NCBI GenBank assembly: GCA_963797265.1
Contig: CAWCOY010000004.1
Coordinates: 62,001 to 126,000, forward strand
DNA length: 64,000 nucleotides
Direction: 5' to 3'
DNA from: DASUPK01 sp963797265
Lineage (GTDB): Bacteria; Actinomycetota; Thermoleophilia; Solirubrobacterales; 70-9
Both the position numbers and the translations under genes were made by a program. The notes beneath the pieces are model-generated. The model saw only the letters and a list, made by a program, of their open reading frames with translations. It had not been told where the DNA came from and searched no databases. Of this stretch, positions 18,049-26,751 are shown piece after piece (position 1 is the stretch's first letter; every line of letters starts with the position of its first letter).

Positions 18049-18728
18049 AGCAGCGGCAGGCCCTCGCGGAAGGAGCGGATTGCCGCGTCGGCGCCCGCCT
18101 CCAGGAGCTCCTCGACCGTGAACTCTCCGGTCGCCACGCCGACGACGCGGATGCCGGCGCCGTGACCGGCCTCGACGTCGCGCGGCGTGTCGCCGCAGGA
18201 GAAGCAGTGGTCCCGCTCGAGCGTCCGGCCCGAGACGACCTCGCCTCGCTCGAGCGCCTTCTTGGTGAGCTCGGTGCGGTCGGGCGAGTCGGAGCCGTAG
18301 CCGCCAAAGGAGAAGTAGCGGTTGAGGTTGGCGCGCTGCAGCTTGATGTGGGCAGCCTCCTCGACGTTGCCGGTCGTCAGGCCGAGCAGGATGCCGTCGT
18401 CGATCAGCCGGTCGAGTAGGTCGACGACGCCGTCCTTGACCACGAAGCCCGGCGAGTTCTCGACCTCCTCGGGTAGGTGATCGAGTCGGCGCCGCATCAG
18501 GGCGCTGGCCTCCTCGTCGGTGGGCTCGCGGCCGATCGCCTCCCTGAAGACCACCCTCCCCACCTCGGGATCGGGCACTCCCTTGCCGGTCACCGCCGGG
18601 ACGTCGACGTCCACGCCCTGCAGCTCCTTGAAGGCTCGCTTCCAGGCGCGGTCGCTGGCCCCTCCGGTGGAGATCAGCGTGCCGTCGATGTCGAAGAGGA
18701 CCGCCTGCGTCGTGTCGGGGGCCGTCAC
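18045..18728 (-). CDS. HAD-superfamily phosphatase (phosphoglycolate-phosphatase-like)
   Basis: A 227-residue HAD hydrolase with motif I FDIDGTL (nucleophile Asp13, Asp15), a helical cap, motif II LTTGN, motif III Lys near KKALERG and motif IV CGDTPRDVEAG. Substrate unknown. It is the last gene of the tkt-tal-pgi-decarboxylase transcript and is coupled to the decarboxylase by ATGA. By position it might dephosphorylate a sugar phosphate or repair a pathway by-product; that is inference. Confidence 0.9.
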   Translation of the reverse strand: MTAPDTTQAVLFDIDGTLISTGGASDRAWKRAFKELQGVDVDVPAVTGKGVPDPEVGRVVFREAIGREPTDEEASALMRRRLDHLPEEVENSPGFVVKDGVVDLLDRLIDDGILLGLTTGNVEEAAHIKLQRANLNRYFSFGGYGSDSPDRTELTKKALERGEVVSGRTLERDHCFSCGDTPRDVEAGHGAGIRVVGVATGEFTVEELLEAGADAAIRSFREGLPLL

Positions 18729-20131
18729 GCGGCCGAGGCCTCCAGCACGCCCTGACGGATCGCCGACGCGGAGCGGCGGATGTCGTCCTCGCTCGTCCGC
18801 CAGTTGCAGACCGAGATCCGGATCGCGGGGCGCCCGCGCCAGCGGGTGCCGGCGAGCCAGCAGGTTCCATCGCGCTGGATCCGCTCGACGGCGGCCGTGG
18901 TCAGCCCACCGGACTCGTCACCAACAACCGCCACCAGGACCTGGTTGATCACCACGTCGTTGATCACCTCGAGCGCGGGGTCCCCTTCCAGCTCGGTGGC
19001 CATCAGGCTGGCGAGGGCGGAGCAGCGCTCGACGAGCTCGGCCACGCCCTTGCGTCCGAGTGAGCGCAGCGCCGCATAGAGCACGAAGCCGCGCGCCCGC
19101 CGCGATGACTCGGGCACGTACTGGTAGGAATCGCGGACGTCGGACGCTTCGGGCAGGTACGGAGCGCTGATCCCCATTGCACCGCGGAGAGCGTCGGGTT
19201 GCTTGGCGGCGACGAACCCACAGTCGTAGGTGACGTTGAGCCACTTGTGGGCGTCGGTTGACCAGGAATCGGCACGCTCCAGCCCCTCGGTCAGCTCATC
19301 GAACCGGCGGCTGGCGGCCGCCCACAGGCCAACCGCGCCGTCGACGTGCAGCCAAGCCTCGTGTCGCTCGCAGACGTCTGCGATGGCGGGCAACGGGTCG
19401 AAGCAGCCCGTGTTGACCTCGCCCGCCTGCGCGCAGACGATCGCAGGGCCCTCGCCGCGCTTGAGCTCCTCGGCCAGCGCTTCGGGGTCCATGCGGCCGG
19501 CGTCATCGGCGCGAACCCGGATCGCGTTCTCGTCCCCCAACCCGAGCAGCCGCAGGGCGACGAAGATCGTCGCGTGGGCGTGCTCGCCGACCAGCACGCG
19601 CATGGCCGGCGCGCCGTTCAGCCCCTTCGACTCCACATTCCAGCCCACCCGCTGGAGCGCCGCGCGGCGGCCGGCCGCGATGCCGCAGAAGTTGGCCATG
19701 GTCCCGCCGGTGGTGAGGCCGAAGGCCGAGCCTTTCGGCAGGTCGAGGAGGTCGAGCACCCAGCGGCCGGCAACTTCCTCGGCCACCGCGGCGGATGGGC
19801 CGCATAGGTAGACGCTCGCGATCTGATCCCAGGCCCCGGCCAGCCAATCGGCACCGAGCGCCGCGGGCAATGTGCCGCCGATCACGTAGCCGAAGTAGCG
19901 CGGGCTCCCCAGCGCGATCAGACCGGGCTCCGCCGCGTCGGCGAGCTGATCGACGACCGTCGCCGGATCCTCACCCTCCTCGGGGAGCTTGCCGCCGAGC
20001 GCCCTGCGCAGCTCTTCGACGCTCGCCTCCTCGATCACTGGGCGGTCGTCAACCCCGGCCAGATAGCGACGCGCCCGTTCCTCGGCCACCTCCAGCACGC
20101 GCCCATAGTCCTCGGGGCCCACCGCGCTCAC
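18725..20131 (-). CDS. PLP-dependent decarboxylase (aromatic-L-amino-acid-decarboxylase-like, group II)
   Basis: A 468-residue enzyme with fold type I decarboxylase features: HPRYFGY-like SPRYFGYVIGG, TTGGTMANFCGIAAGR, HVDGAVGL (Asp that holds the PLP ring nitrogen) and the Schiff-base lysine in STDAHKWLNV (Lys296). The family acts on aromatic amino acids, glutamate or similar; the substrate cannot be read here. The GTG start at 20131 overlaps the pgi stop (GTGA), which decides the start. Its presence inside a sugar-phosphate operon is unusual. Confidence 0.88.
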   Translation of the reverse strand: MSAVGPEDYGRVLEVAEERARRYLAGVDDRPVIEEASVEELRRALGGKLPEEGEDPATVVDQLADAAEPGLIALGSPRYFGYVIGGTLPAALGADWLAGAWDQIASVYLCGPSAAVAEEVAGRWVLDLLDLPKGSAFGLTTGGTMANFCGIAAGRRAALQRVGWNVESKGLNGAPAMRVLVGEHAHATIFVALRLLGLGDENAIRVRADDAGRMDPEALAEELKRGEGPAIVCAQAGEVNTGCFDPLPAIADVCERHEAWLHVDGAVGLWAAASRRFDELTEGLERADSWSTDAHKWLNVTYDCGFVAAKQPDALRGAMGISAPYLPEASDVRDSYQYVPESSRRARGFVLYAALRSLGRKGVAELVERCSALASLMATELEGDPALEVINDVVINQVLVAVVGDESGGLTTAAVERIQRDGTCWLAGTRWRGRPAIRISVCNWRTSEDDIRRSASAIRQGVLEASAA

Positions 20132-21765
20132 CCGGCCTTGCGGTTCGCCCGGTAGCGGCGGATCAGGTTGTTGGTGGAGCTGTCGTGCTCCAGGTCCGGC
20201 TCCTCGGGCGCCTGGAGCTGGGGAATGATCTTCACGGCGAGCACCTTGCCCAGCTCTACTCCCCACTGGTCGAAGGAGTCGATCCCCCAGATCGCTCCCT
20301 GAGTGAAGACGCTGTGCTCGTAGAGGGCGACCAGCGAGCCGAGCGTTCGCGGCGTCAAGCGCTCGGTCAGGATGACGTTGGAGGGCCGGTTCCCCTCCAT
20401 CACCCGGTGCGGGACGATCGACTCCGGGGTCCCCTCTTCCCGCACCTGCTCCGGCGTCTTCCCGAAGGCGAGCGCCTCCGGCTGGGCGAAGACGTTCGAC
20501 ATCAGCAGGTCGTGGTGCTCGCCAAGCGGATTGAGGGTGTGCAGGAAGCCGATGAAGTCGCACGGGATCAGGCGCGTTCCCTGGTGGATCAGCTGGTAGA
20601 ACGAGTGCTGCCCGTTGGTCCCCGGCTCGCCCCAGTAGATCGCGCCGGTGTCGTAGTCGACGCGGGCGCCGTCCAGGGTGACGTGCTTGCCGTTCGACTC
20701 CATGGTCAGCTGCTGCAGGTAGGCCGGGAAGCGGTGCAGGTACTGGTCGTAGGGGAGGACCGCCGCCGTCTGGGCGCCGAAGAAGTCGCTGTACCAGACA
20801 GCGAGCAGCCCCAGGATCGAGGGCAGGCTCTCGCCGATCGGCAGCTCCCTGAAATGCTCGTCGACGGCGTGGAAGCCGGCCAGCATCTCGCCGAACGCCT
20901 CAGGCCCGATCGCGAGCATCGTCGAGAGACCGATCGCCGAGTCCATCGAGTAGCGGCCGCCGACCCAATCCCAGAATCCGAACATGTTGTCGGTGTCGAT
21001 GCCGAACTCGCCGACGCCCTCGGCATTGGTGGAGACCGCGACGAAGTGCTTCGCGATCGCCTCCTCGGAGCCCAGCTTCGCGAGCGCCCACTCCCTGGCC
21101 GTGTGCGCGTTCGTCATCGTCTCGAGCGTGGTGAAGGTCTTCGAGGAGACGATGAAGAGCGTCTCCTCGGGATCGAGGTCGCGGGTCTTCTCGGCGAAGT
21201 CGGTGCCGTCGACGTTGGAGACGAACCGGAAGGTCATCTCCCGGCGCGAGTAGTGGCGCAGCGCCTCGTAGGCCATCACCGGGCCCAGGTCCGAGCCCCC
21301 GATGCCGATGTTGATCACGTTGCGGATCGGCTTGCCCGTGTGGCCCTTCCATTCGCCGGACCGGATCCGATCGGCGAAGTCCGACATCCGGCCGAGGACC
21401 TCGTGGACCTGCTTGACGACGTCCTCGCCGTCGACGATCAGCGACCGGTCCTTCGGCATCCGCAGAGCGACGTGCAGCACGGCGCGGTCCTCGGAGACGT
21501 TGATGTGCTCGCCGCGGAACATCGCATCGCGGCGCTCCGCCACGCCGCACTCGTCGGCGAGCCGGGTCAGCAGCCCCAGCGTCTCGTCCGTGACCCGGTT
21601 CTTGGAGTAGTCGAGGATGAGGCTGGCTCCCTCCGCCACCAGCCGCGTGCCGCGGTCCGGGTCCTCCGCGAAGAGCTCCCGCAGGTGCCGGTTCCGGATC
21701 TCGCCGAAGTGCTTCTCGAGCGCACTCCAGGCTTGGCGGTCACGCAGTTGCGGTTCTGGGCTCAC
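20128..21765 (-). CDS. pgi: Glucose-6-phosphate isomerase
   Basis: A 545-residue cytosolic enzyme that interconverts glucose-6-phosphate and fructose-6-phosphate. It carries the family motifs NIGIGGSDLGP, SKTFTTLET, FGFWDWVGGRYS, the GTNGQHSFYQLIHQG block with its catalytic His, and a C-terminal SFDQWGVELGKVLA with the active-site Lys. Length is normal. It follows tal after 146 bases and is coupled to the downstream decarboxylase, so it links the non-oxidative pentose branch to glycolysis. Confidence 0.96.
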   Translation of the reverse strand: MSPEPQLRDRQAWSALEKHFGEIRNRHLRELFAEDPDRGTRLVAEGASLILDYSKNRVTDETLGLLTRLADECGVAERRDAMFRGEHINVSEDRAVLHVALRMPKDRSLIVDGEDVVKQVHEVLGRMSDFADRIRSGEWKGHTGKPIRNVINIGIGGSDLGPVMAYEALRHYSRREMTFRFVSNVDGTDFAEKTRDLDPEETLFIVSSKTFTTLETMTNAHTAREWALAKLGSEEAIAKHFVAVSTNAEGVGEFGIDTDNMFGFWDWVGGRYSMDSAIGLSTMLAIGPEAFGEMLAGFHAVDEHFRELPIGESLPSILGLLAVWYSDFFGAQTAAVLPYDQYLHRFPAYLQQLTMESNGKHVTLDGARVDYDTGAIYWGEPGTNGQHSFYQLIHQGTRLIPCDFIGFLHTLNPLGEHHDLLMSNVFAQPEALAFGKTPEQVREEGTPESIVPHRVMEGNRPSNVILTERLTPRTLGSLVALYEHSVFTQGAIWGIDSFDQWGVELGKVLAVKIIPQLQAPEEPDLEHDSSTNNLIRRYRANRKAG

Positions 21766-21803
21766 CCGCCGCAGCCTAACTACGCGCCGCTATCGGCTCC
21801 GGC

Positions 21804-21911
21804 CTAACGCCTCTGCTTCTTGCACGTCTTGTTCGCGACGCTCGCGGCCCGGTGCTTCTTCTTCGGACTGTCCTGACTTTGGCCGCCAGGAGCGGCCTTG
21901 TGCAGGACGGT
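21804..21911 (-). other. In-frame basic extension after the tal stop codon (gene remnant or readthrough tail)
   Basis: Directly after the tal TAG the same frame stays open for 35 codons to a TAG at 21804-21806. The peptide would be Gly/Gln-poor then strongly basic (SPKKKHRAASVANKTCKKQRR), like the C-terminal tails of exported proteins in this group. There is no start codon in this frame, so it is either a remnant of a lost gene or a readthrough tail on transaldolase. Otherwise the 146 bases between tal and pgi hold nothing I can name. Confidence 0.35.
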
Positions 21912-22988
21912 CTACGCCGCCAGGCGCTCCGACTCGGACTTGATCGTCTCGAGCAGCTCGTTCCAGGACTTGGAGAAGGCCTCCGCGCCGTCCGTCTGGA
22001 GCTTCAGCGCGAGCGCGTCCGTGTCGATGCCCTGGTCCTGATGCGCCTGGAAGACCTCCTCGGCGTCACCGCCGTCGGCTGGCAGGGGATCGCCCACCTT
22101 GCCGTGGTCCGCGAAGGCCATCAGGGTCTTGTCGGGCATCGTGTTGATCGTGTCCGGCGCTGCGAACGCCTCGATGTAGAGCGTGTCCGAGGCCTCCGGA
22201 TCCTTGGTGCCGGTGCTGGCAAAGAGCAGCCGCTGCAGGCGCGCACCCTGATCGGCCAACGCCTGCCAGGGCTCGGACTCGAACTTCTCACGCCACGCCG
22301 CATAGGTCGCCTTGCCAACCGCGACCCCGAGCGTGTTCTTGCTCTCGTCCGAAACCTCGTCGTGGACAGCGACGTCCCAGCGGCTGATGAAGAGCGAGAG
22401 CACGGACGGGACGTCGGGATCGAGGCCGTCCTGGATCCGCCGCTCTATGCCCTTGATGTAGGCGTCCGCCGCCGCCATCGTCTGGTCGGTCGACATCAGC
22501 AGCGTTACGTTGATCGGCACGCCGGCATAGATCGACTCCTCGATCGCGGGCAGGCCCTCCGGGGTCCCGGGGATCTTGATGAAGTTGTTGTCCTCCGCCC
22601 GCCCGTACAGGTCGGCGGCCTGCTGGATGGTCGCCTCGGTGTCGTAGGCGAGCAGCGGCGAGACCTCGAGGGAGACCCAGCCGTCCATCCGGTCGGTCTC
22701 CTTGTGGATGTCGGCGAACATCTTCGCTGCCCGCGTGACGTCGGCCAGGGCGAGCTCGAAGAAGAGCTCCTCCCCCTCCAGGCCCTTCTCGCGAAGCTCG
22801 GCGATCTGCTCGTCGTACGCGTCGCCGCTAGAGATCGCCTTGTCGAAAATCGTCGGGTTGGAGGTCTGACCGGTGACGGAAAGCTCATCGATGTAGCGCT
22901 GCTCCGTCCCGTCGTCGAGCATCGTGCGGGTGATGTTGTCGAGCCAGAGGCTCTGGCCGAGCTCGTGCAGCTGTTCCGTGGGCTTCAT
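21912..22988 (-). CDS. tal: Transaldolase
   Basis: A 358-residue enzyme of the actinobacterial/cyanobacterial transaldolase type. Landmarks are SLWLDNITR with TSNPTIFDKAI near the N-terminus, VSLEVSPLLAYDTEAT, the Schiff-base lysine in NNFIKIPGTPEGLPAI, and GVPINVTLLMS. It transfers a dihydroxyacetone unit between sugar phosphates. ATG 22988 overlaps the tkt stop (ATGA), so the two are coupled. See the separate entry for the open frame that follows its stop codon. Confidence 0.95.
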   Translation of the reverse strand: MKPTEQLHELGQSLWLDNITRTMLDDGTEQRYIDELSVTGQTSNPTIFDKAISSGDAYDEQIAELREKGLEGEELFFELALADVTRAAKMFADIHKETDRMDGWVSLEVSPLLAYDTEATIQQAADLYGRAEDNNFIKIPGTPEGLPAIEESIYAGVPINVTLLMSTDQTMAAADAYIKGIERRIQDGLDPDVPSVLSLFISRWDVAVHDEVSDESKNTLGVAVGKATYAAWREKFESEPWQALADQGARLQRLLFASTGTKDPEASDTLYIEAFAAPDTINTMPDKTLMAFADHGKVGDPLPADGGDAEEVFQAHQDQGIDTDALALKLQTDGAEAFSKSWNELLETIKSESERLAA

Positions 22989-25057
22989 CGTCCAAGTACC
23001 TCCTTGGCTGTCTCGGCCACCTTGTCTGGGGTGAACCCGAACTTGGTCTGTACGTCCTTCAGGGGGGCGGAGGAGCCGAAGGTGTGCATGCCGATCGAGG
23101 CTCCTTCATTGCCTACGAATCTCTCCCAACCCAGGGTAGATGCCTCCTCGATCGAGACACGCGCCGTGATCTCGGGCGGCAGCACCTCGTCGCGGTAGGA
23201 CTGATCCTGGCGCTCGAAGAGCTCCCAGCAGGGCAGGCTGATGACGCGCGAGCGCACGCCATCTGAGATCAGCTTCTCGTGCGCTGCCACGGCCAGCGAG
23301 ACCTCGCTGCCGGTGGCGATCAGGATCACCTCGGGATCGCCACCGGCAGGATCGGCGAGCACGTAGCCGCCCCTGCGCAGACCCTCGGCGGACGCGTAAC
23401 GAGAGCGATCGATGATCGGCACGTCCTGGCGGGTCAGGACGAGCGCGACCGGCTGGTGGTGGCGGTCGAGCGCGGCTCGCCAGGCCTCGGAGACCTCGTT
23501 GGCGTCGGCGGGCCTGATCACGTCGAGTCCGGGGATCGCGCGAAGCCCGGCCAGGTGCTCGACCGGCTGGTGCGTCGGGCCGTCCTGCCCAAGCCCGATC
23601 GAGTCGTGGGTGAAGAGATGGATCACGGGCAGCTCCATCAGCGCGGAGAGCCGGATCGCGGGCTTGGCGTAGTCGGAGAAGGTCAGGTACGTGGACCAGA
23701 GGGGACGCAGCTTCGACAGCGAGAGCCCGTTCGAGAGCGCCGCCGAGCCGTGCTCGCGGATCCCCAGGTGAAGCTGGCGTCCACTGCGCGACTCGGGCTC
23801 GAAGGCCTCGGCGCCCTCCACGTCCTGGAGCCCGACCGAGGTCGAGCCGGTGAGGTCCGCCGATCCGGCCAGCAGCCACGGGATCAGGGCGGCGACGGCG
23901 TTCTCCACCTGGTTGGAGGCCTTGCGGGTGGCGATCCCCTTCTCGTCGGCATCGAAGGTGGGGATGTCCGCATCCCAGCCCTCGGGAAGCTCTCGCCGCT
24001 GCATGGCCTCGATCTCGCGCGCGAGGGTCGTCTTCTCGCGCAGATAGCCGTCGAATAGCTTCTCCCAGGCCTCGCGCACCTCGCGGCCCCGAAGGCCGAT
24101 GCCCTCGTCGAAGTGCTCCCGGACTCCGTCCGGGACGAGGAACTGCGCGTCCTCGGGCCACCCGTACGCCCGCTTGGTCTCGCGAACCTCCTCCTCGCCG
24201 AGCGGATCTCCGTGGGCCTCGGCGGTGTCGACCTTGTGCGGCGATCCCCAGCCGATGTGGCTGTCGAGGATGATCAGCGTCGGGCGGTCGACCTCCTTGC
24301 GGAACGCCTCCAAGCCGCGCGTGAGCAGGTCGAGGTCGTTGGCGTCGCCCACCCGCGTGACGTTCCATCCGTAGCCTGCGAAGCGGGCCGCGACGTCGTC
24401 CGTGTAGGTGACCTCCGTCGGCCCGTCGATCGAGATGTGGTTGTTGTCGTAGACCCAGCAGAGATTGTCGAGCTGCTGGTGACCGGCGAGGGACGCGGCC
24501 TCGTTCGAGACACCCTCCTCGAAGTCACCGTCGCCGCAGAAGACGTAGACGTCGAAGTCGAACAGCGGGAAGCCGTCGCGGTTGTAGCGGGCCGCCAGCC
24601 ACTTCGAGGCGACCGCCATGCCGATGCTGGTTGCGATTCCCTGGCCCAGCGGCCCCGTCGTGGTCTCCACACCGGAGGTCCAGCGGTACTCGGGGTGTCC
24701 CGGGCACCTGGAGTCGAGCTGCCGAAAGCGCTTGATGTCGTCGAGGCTCACGGCCGGCTCACCGACGACCTCGTAGTCGGGATCGACGGCCTTGACGCCG
24801 GTCAGGTGGAGCATCGAGTAGAGCAGCATCGAGGCGTGGCCGTTGGAGAGCACGAAGCGGTCCCGGTTCGGCCAGATCGGGTTCTGCGGGTCGAAGCGCA
24901 GGAAACGCTGCCAGAGGACGTAGGCGAGCGGAGCCAGCGCCATCGGTGTGCCGGGGTGCCCCGAGTTCGCCTTCTGGATGGCGTCGATCGACAGCGTCCG
25001 GATGGTGTTGATGCAGAGCTGGTCGATGTCGGTGCGGCGTTCGCTTGCGACTGCCAT
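22985..25057 (-). CDS. tkt: Transketolase
   Basis: A 690-residue thiamine-diphosphate enzyme. The N-terminal part has SIDAIQKANSGHPGTPMALAP and the ThDP motif GDGDFEEGVSNEA; the pyrimidine-binding part has RQLHLGIREHGSAALSNGL, TYLTFSDYAKPAIR and HDSIGLGQDGPTHQPVEHL. It exchanges two-carbon units among sugar phosphates. First gene of the tkt-tal-pgi-decarboxylase-HAD transcript. The 71 bases to the divergent rpiA gene must hold both promoters. Confidence 0.97.
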   Translation of the reverse strand: MAVASERRTDIDQLCINTIRTLSIDAIQKANSGHPGTPMALAPLAYVLWQRFLRFDPQNPIWPNRDRFVLSNGHASMLLYSMLHLTGVKAVDPDYEVVGEPAVSLDDIKRFRQLDSRCPGHPEYRWTSGVETTTGPLGQGIATSIGMAVASKWLAARYNRDGFPLFDFDVYVFCGDGDFEEGVSNEAASLAGHQQLDNLCWVYDNNHISIDGPTEVTYTDDVAARFAGYGWNVTRVGDANDLDLLTRGLEAFRKEVDRPTLIILDSHIGWGSPHKVDTAEAHGDPLGEEEVRETKRAYGWPEDAQFLVPDGVREHFDEGIGLRGREVREAWEKLFDGYLREKTTLAREIEAMQRRELPEGWDADIPTFDADEKGIATRKASNQVENAVAALIPWLLAGSADLTGSTSVGLQDVEGAEAFEPESRSGRQLHLGIREHGSAALSNGLSLSKLRPLWSTYLTFSDYAKPAIRLSALMELPVIHLFTHDSIGLGQDGPTHQPVEHLAGLRAIPGLDVIRPADANEVSEAWRAALDRHHQPVALVLTRQDVPIIDRSRYASAEGLRRGGYVLADPAGGDPEVILIATGSEVSLAVAAHEKLISDGVRSRVISLPCWELFERQDQSYRDEVLPPEITARVSIEEASTLGWERFVGNEGASIGMHTFGSSAPLKDVQTKFGFTPDKVAETAKEVLGR

Positions 25058-25128
25058 CTGGGTCTCGATCCTACGCTTTCGGCTCCATCAGGCCGATCCG
25101 GCCATCAGGAGCCATAGATTTACCCGTC

Positions 25129-25788
25129 GTGGCCTCGACGAACCTCGATGCGGAGAAGAAGCTCGCCGCCGACGCAGCGGCCGAGCTGGTCGAGGACGGG
25201 ATGGCCGTGGGGCTGGGCACGGGATCGACCGTCGCTCACCTGCTGCCGGCGATGGCCGCGAGGCAGCTCAAGGACCTCCGCTGCGTGGCGACCTCCGTCG
25301 CCACCGAGGAGCACGCGAAGGCGCTCGGAATCCCGGTTGAGCCGTTCGACCGGCTCGACCGGCTCGACATCGCGATCGACGGCGCCGATCAGATCGCACC
25401 CGATCACTGGCTGGTCAAGGGAGGAGGCGGCGCCCACACGCGCGAGAAGATCGTGGCGGCGACGGCCGAGCGCTTCATCGTGATCGCGGACTCCTCGAAG
25501 ACCGTGCACCAGATCAAGCCCCCGATCCCGCTCGAGCTGAAGCGCTTCGGCCTGGCCTCGACGCTCGAGCGGATCGGCTCGGAGCTCGGTGAGGTCGCGG
25601 TGCGGCCCGACTGCCCGCCCAGCCCCGACGACGGTGTGATCGCCGACTACGGGGGCCCCGTCCACGAGCCGGGTCAGCTCGCCGCCCGCCTTGCGCTCAC
25701 CCCTGGCGTGGTCGATCACGGCCTCTTCCCCGCGGGCATGGTCAGCGCCGTCCTCATCGGGCGAGGCAACGCCGTCGAGCGTGTCTGA
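25129..25788 (+). CDS. rpiA: Ribose-5-phosphate isomerase A
   Basis: A 219-residue enzyme interconverting ribose-5-phosphate and ribulose-5-phosphate. It shows GLGTGSTVAHLLPA, DGADQIAP (catalytic Asp) and LVKGGGGAHTREKIVA, and ends in GLFPAGMVSAVLIG. GTG 25129 gives the usual N-terminus (DAEKKLAADAAAELV); the frame is open further upstream but that part is unlike the family. Divergent from tkt, so the non-oxidative pentose genes flank one short control region. Confidence 0.94.
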   Translation: MASTNLDAEKKLAADAAAELVEDGMAVGLGTGSTVAHLLPAMAARQLKDLRCVATSVATEEHAKALGIPVEPFDRLDRLDIAIDGADQIAPDHWLVKGGGGAHTREKIVAATAERFIVIADSSKTVHQIKPPIPLELKRFGLASTLERIGSELGEVAVRPDCPPSPDDGVIADYGGPVHEPGQLAARLALTPGVVDHGLFPAGMVSAVLIGRGNAVERV

Positions 25789-25791
25789 CGG

Positions 25792-26751
25792 CTAGCGGAT
25801 CAGCTCGAGCGAGACGTCCCAGAGGCGCTCGGCGTTGTCGGGGTCGAGCGCGTAGACCGCCACGCCGCCGAGGACGTTCGGGTCACGCCGCAGGACCGTC
25901 TCCGCCTCGTTGCAGTCCTCGAAGTAGCGGCCGCCGACTCCCTCCACCGCCGGATGCGCGGCCAGGAGCACGGAGGTGGCCGCTCCCTGCTGTGGCGTCT
26001 TGAAATCCCGGCCGGCGCTGCGGAGCCGCTCGCCCAAGCGGTTGGTGTACTCGGGACTCGCATGGCGCAGGATGTTCGTCCTGATCCCGCCGGGCATCAC
26101 GGCGTTGGCGGTGATGCCGTCGCCGGTCCAGCGCCTGGTTGCCTCGACCCCGAAGAGGATCTTCGCGGTCATCGCCTGCCCGTAGGCGCCGAGCGGGTCG
26201 TAGTCGCGGAAGGAGTAGTTGAGGTCGTCGAAGACGACCGGCGAGCGCAGGTGGCCGCTGGAGCTGAGCGAGACGATGCGGGCATTACGGGCCGCCGCGA
26301 GCGCGTCGTGCAGGCCGACGGCGAGGGCGAAATGACCCAGGTGGTTGGTCTCGAACTGCAGCTCCTGGCCGCGGTCGGTCAGGGTCAGCTCCTGGATCGA
26401 GAAGACGCCCGCGTTGTTGACCAGGATGTCGAGCGGGCCCTCCCAGCCCGCGACGAAGGCGTCAATGCTGGCCGCGTCGGTCAGCTCGAGAGGCGCCACC
26501 GCCACCTCGACGTTGCCAGTGCTCGAGCGGATTTCGGCCGATGCCTGCTCGCCCTGCGTCGTGTTCCGGACCGCGAGCGTCACCGCGGCACCGGCGCCCG
26601 CAAGAGCGCGAGCGGTCTCGACTCCGATGCCGGAAGCGCCGCCGGTGACGATCGCCCGCTTCCCGGTGAGGTCGACACCCTCGACCACCTCGGCGGCGGT
26701 CGACTCGGCGCCGAACGGCGTCGTGATCAGAGACTCTGTGTCGGTCGCCAT
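25792..26751 (-). CDS. Short-chain dehydrogenase/reductase with an altered catalytic lysine
   Basis: A 319-residue SDR of the retinol-dehydrogenase/WWOX-like type: TGGASGIG (cofactor), NNAG, SLSSSGH (catalytic Ser), and an active-site block that reads YGQAMTAK where relatives have YGQSKTAN. The YxxxK lysine is therefore Met; a Lys sits three positions later. Activity may be changed. It follows the broken aldo/keto reductase gene with a TGATG junction, so both are probably driven by the MerR-controlled promoter at 28.1 kb. Confidence 0.85.
   Translation of the reverse strand: MATDTESLITTPFGAESTAAEVVEGVDLTGKRAIVTGGASGIGVETARALAGAGAAVTLAVRNTTQGEQASAEIRSSTGNVEVAVAPLELTDAASIDAFVAGWEGPLDILVNNAGVFSIQELTLTDRGQELQFETNHLGHFALAVGLHDALAAARNARIVSLSSSGHLRSPVVFDDLNYSFRDYDPLGAYGQAMTAKILFGVEATRRWTGDGITANAVMPGGIRTNILRHASPEYTNRLGERLRSAGRDFKTPQQGAATSVLLAAHPAVEGVGGRYFEDCNEAETVLRRDPNVLGGVAVYALDPDNAERLWDVSLELIR

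Noticed and set aside
18725..20563. A 612-residue version of the decarboxylase
   Set aside because: The first 144 residues are the antisense-like frame across pgi; the GTG at 20131, coupled to the pgi stop, gives a family-typical N-terminus.
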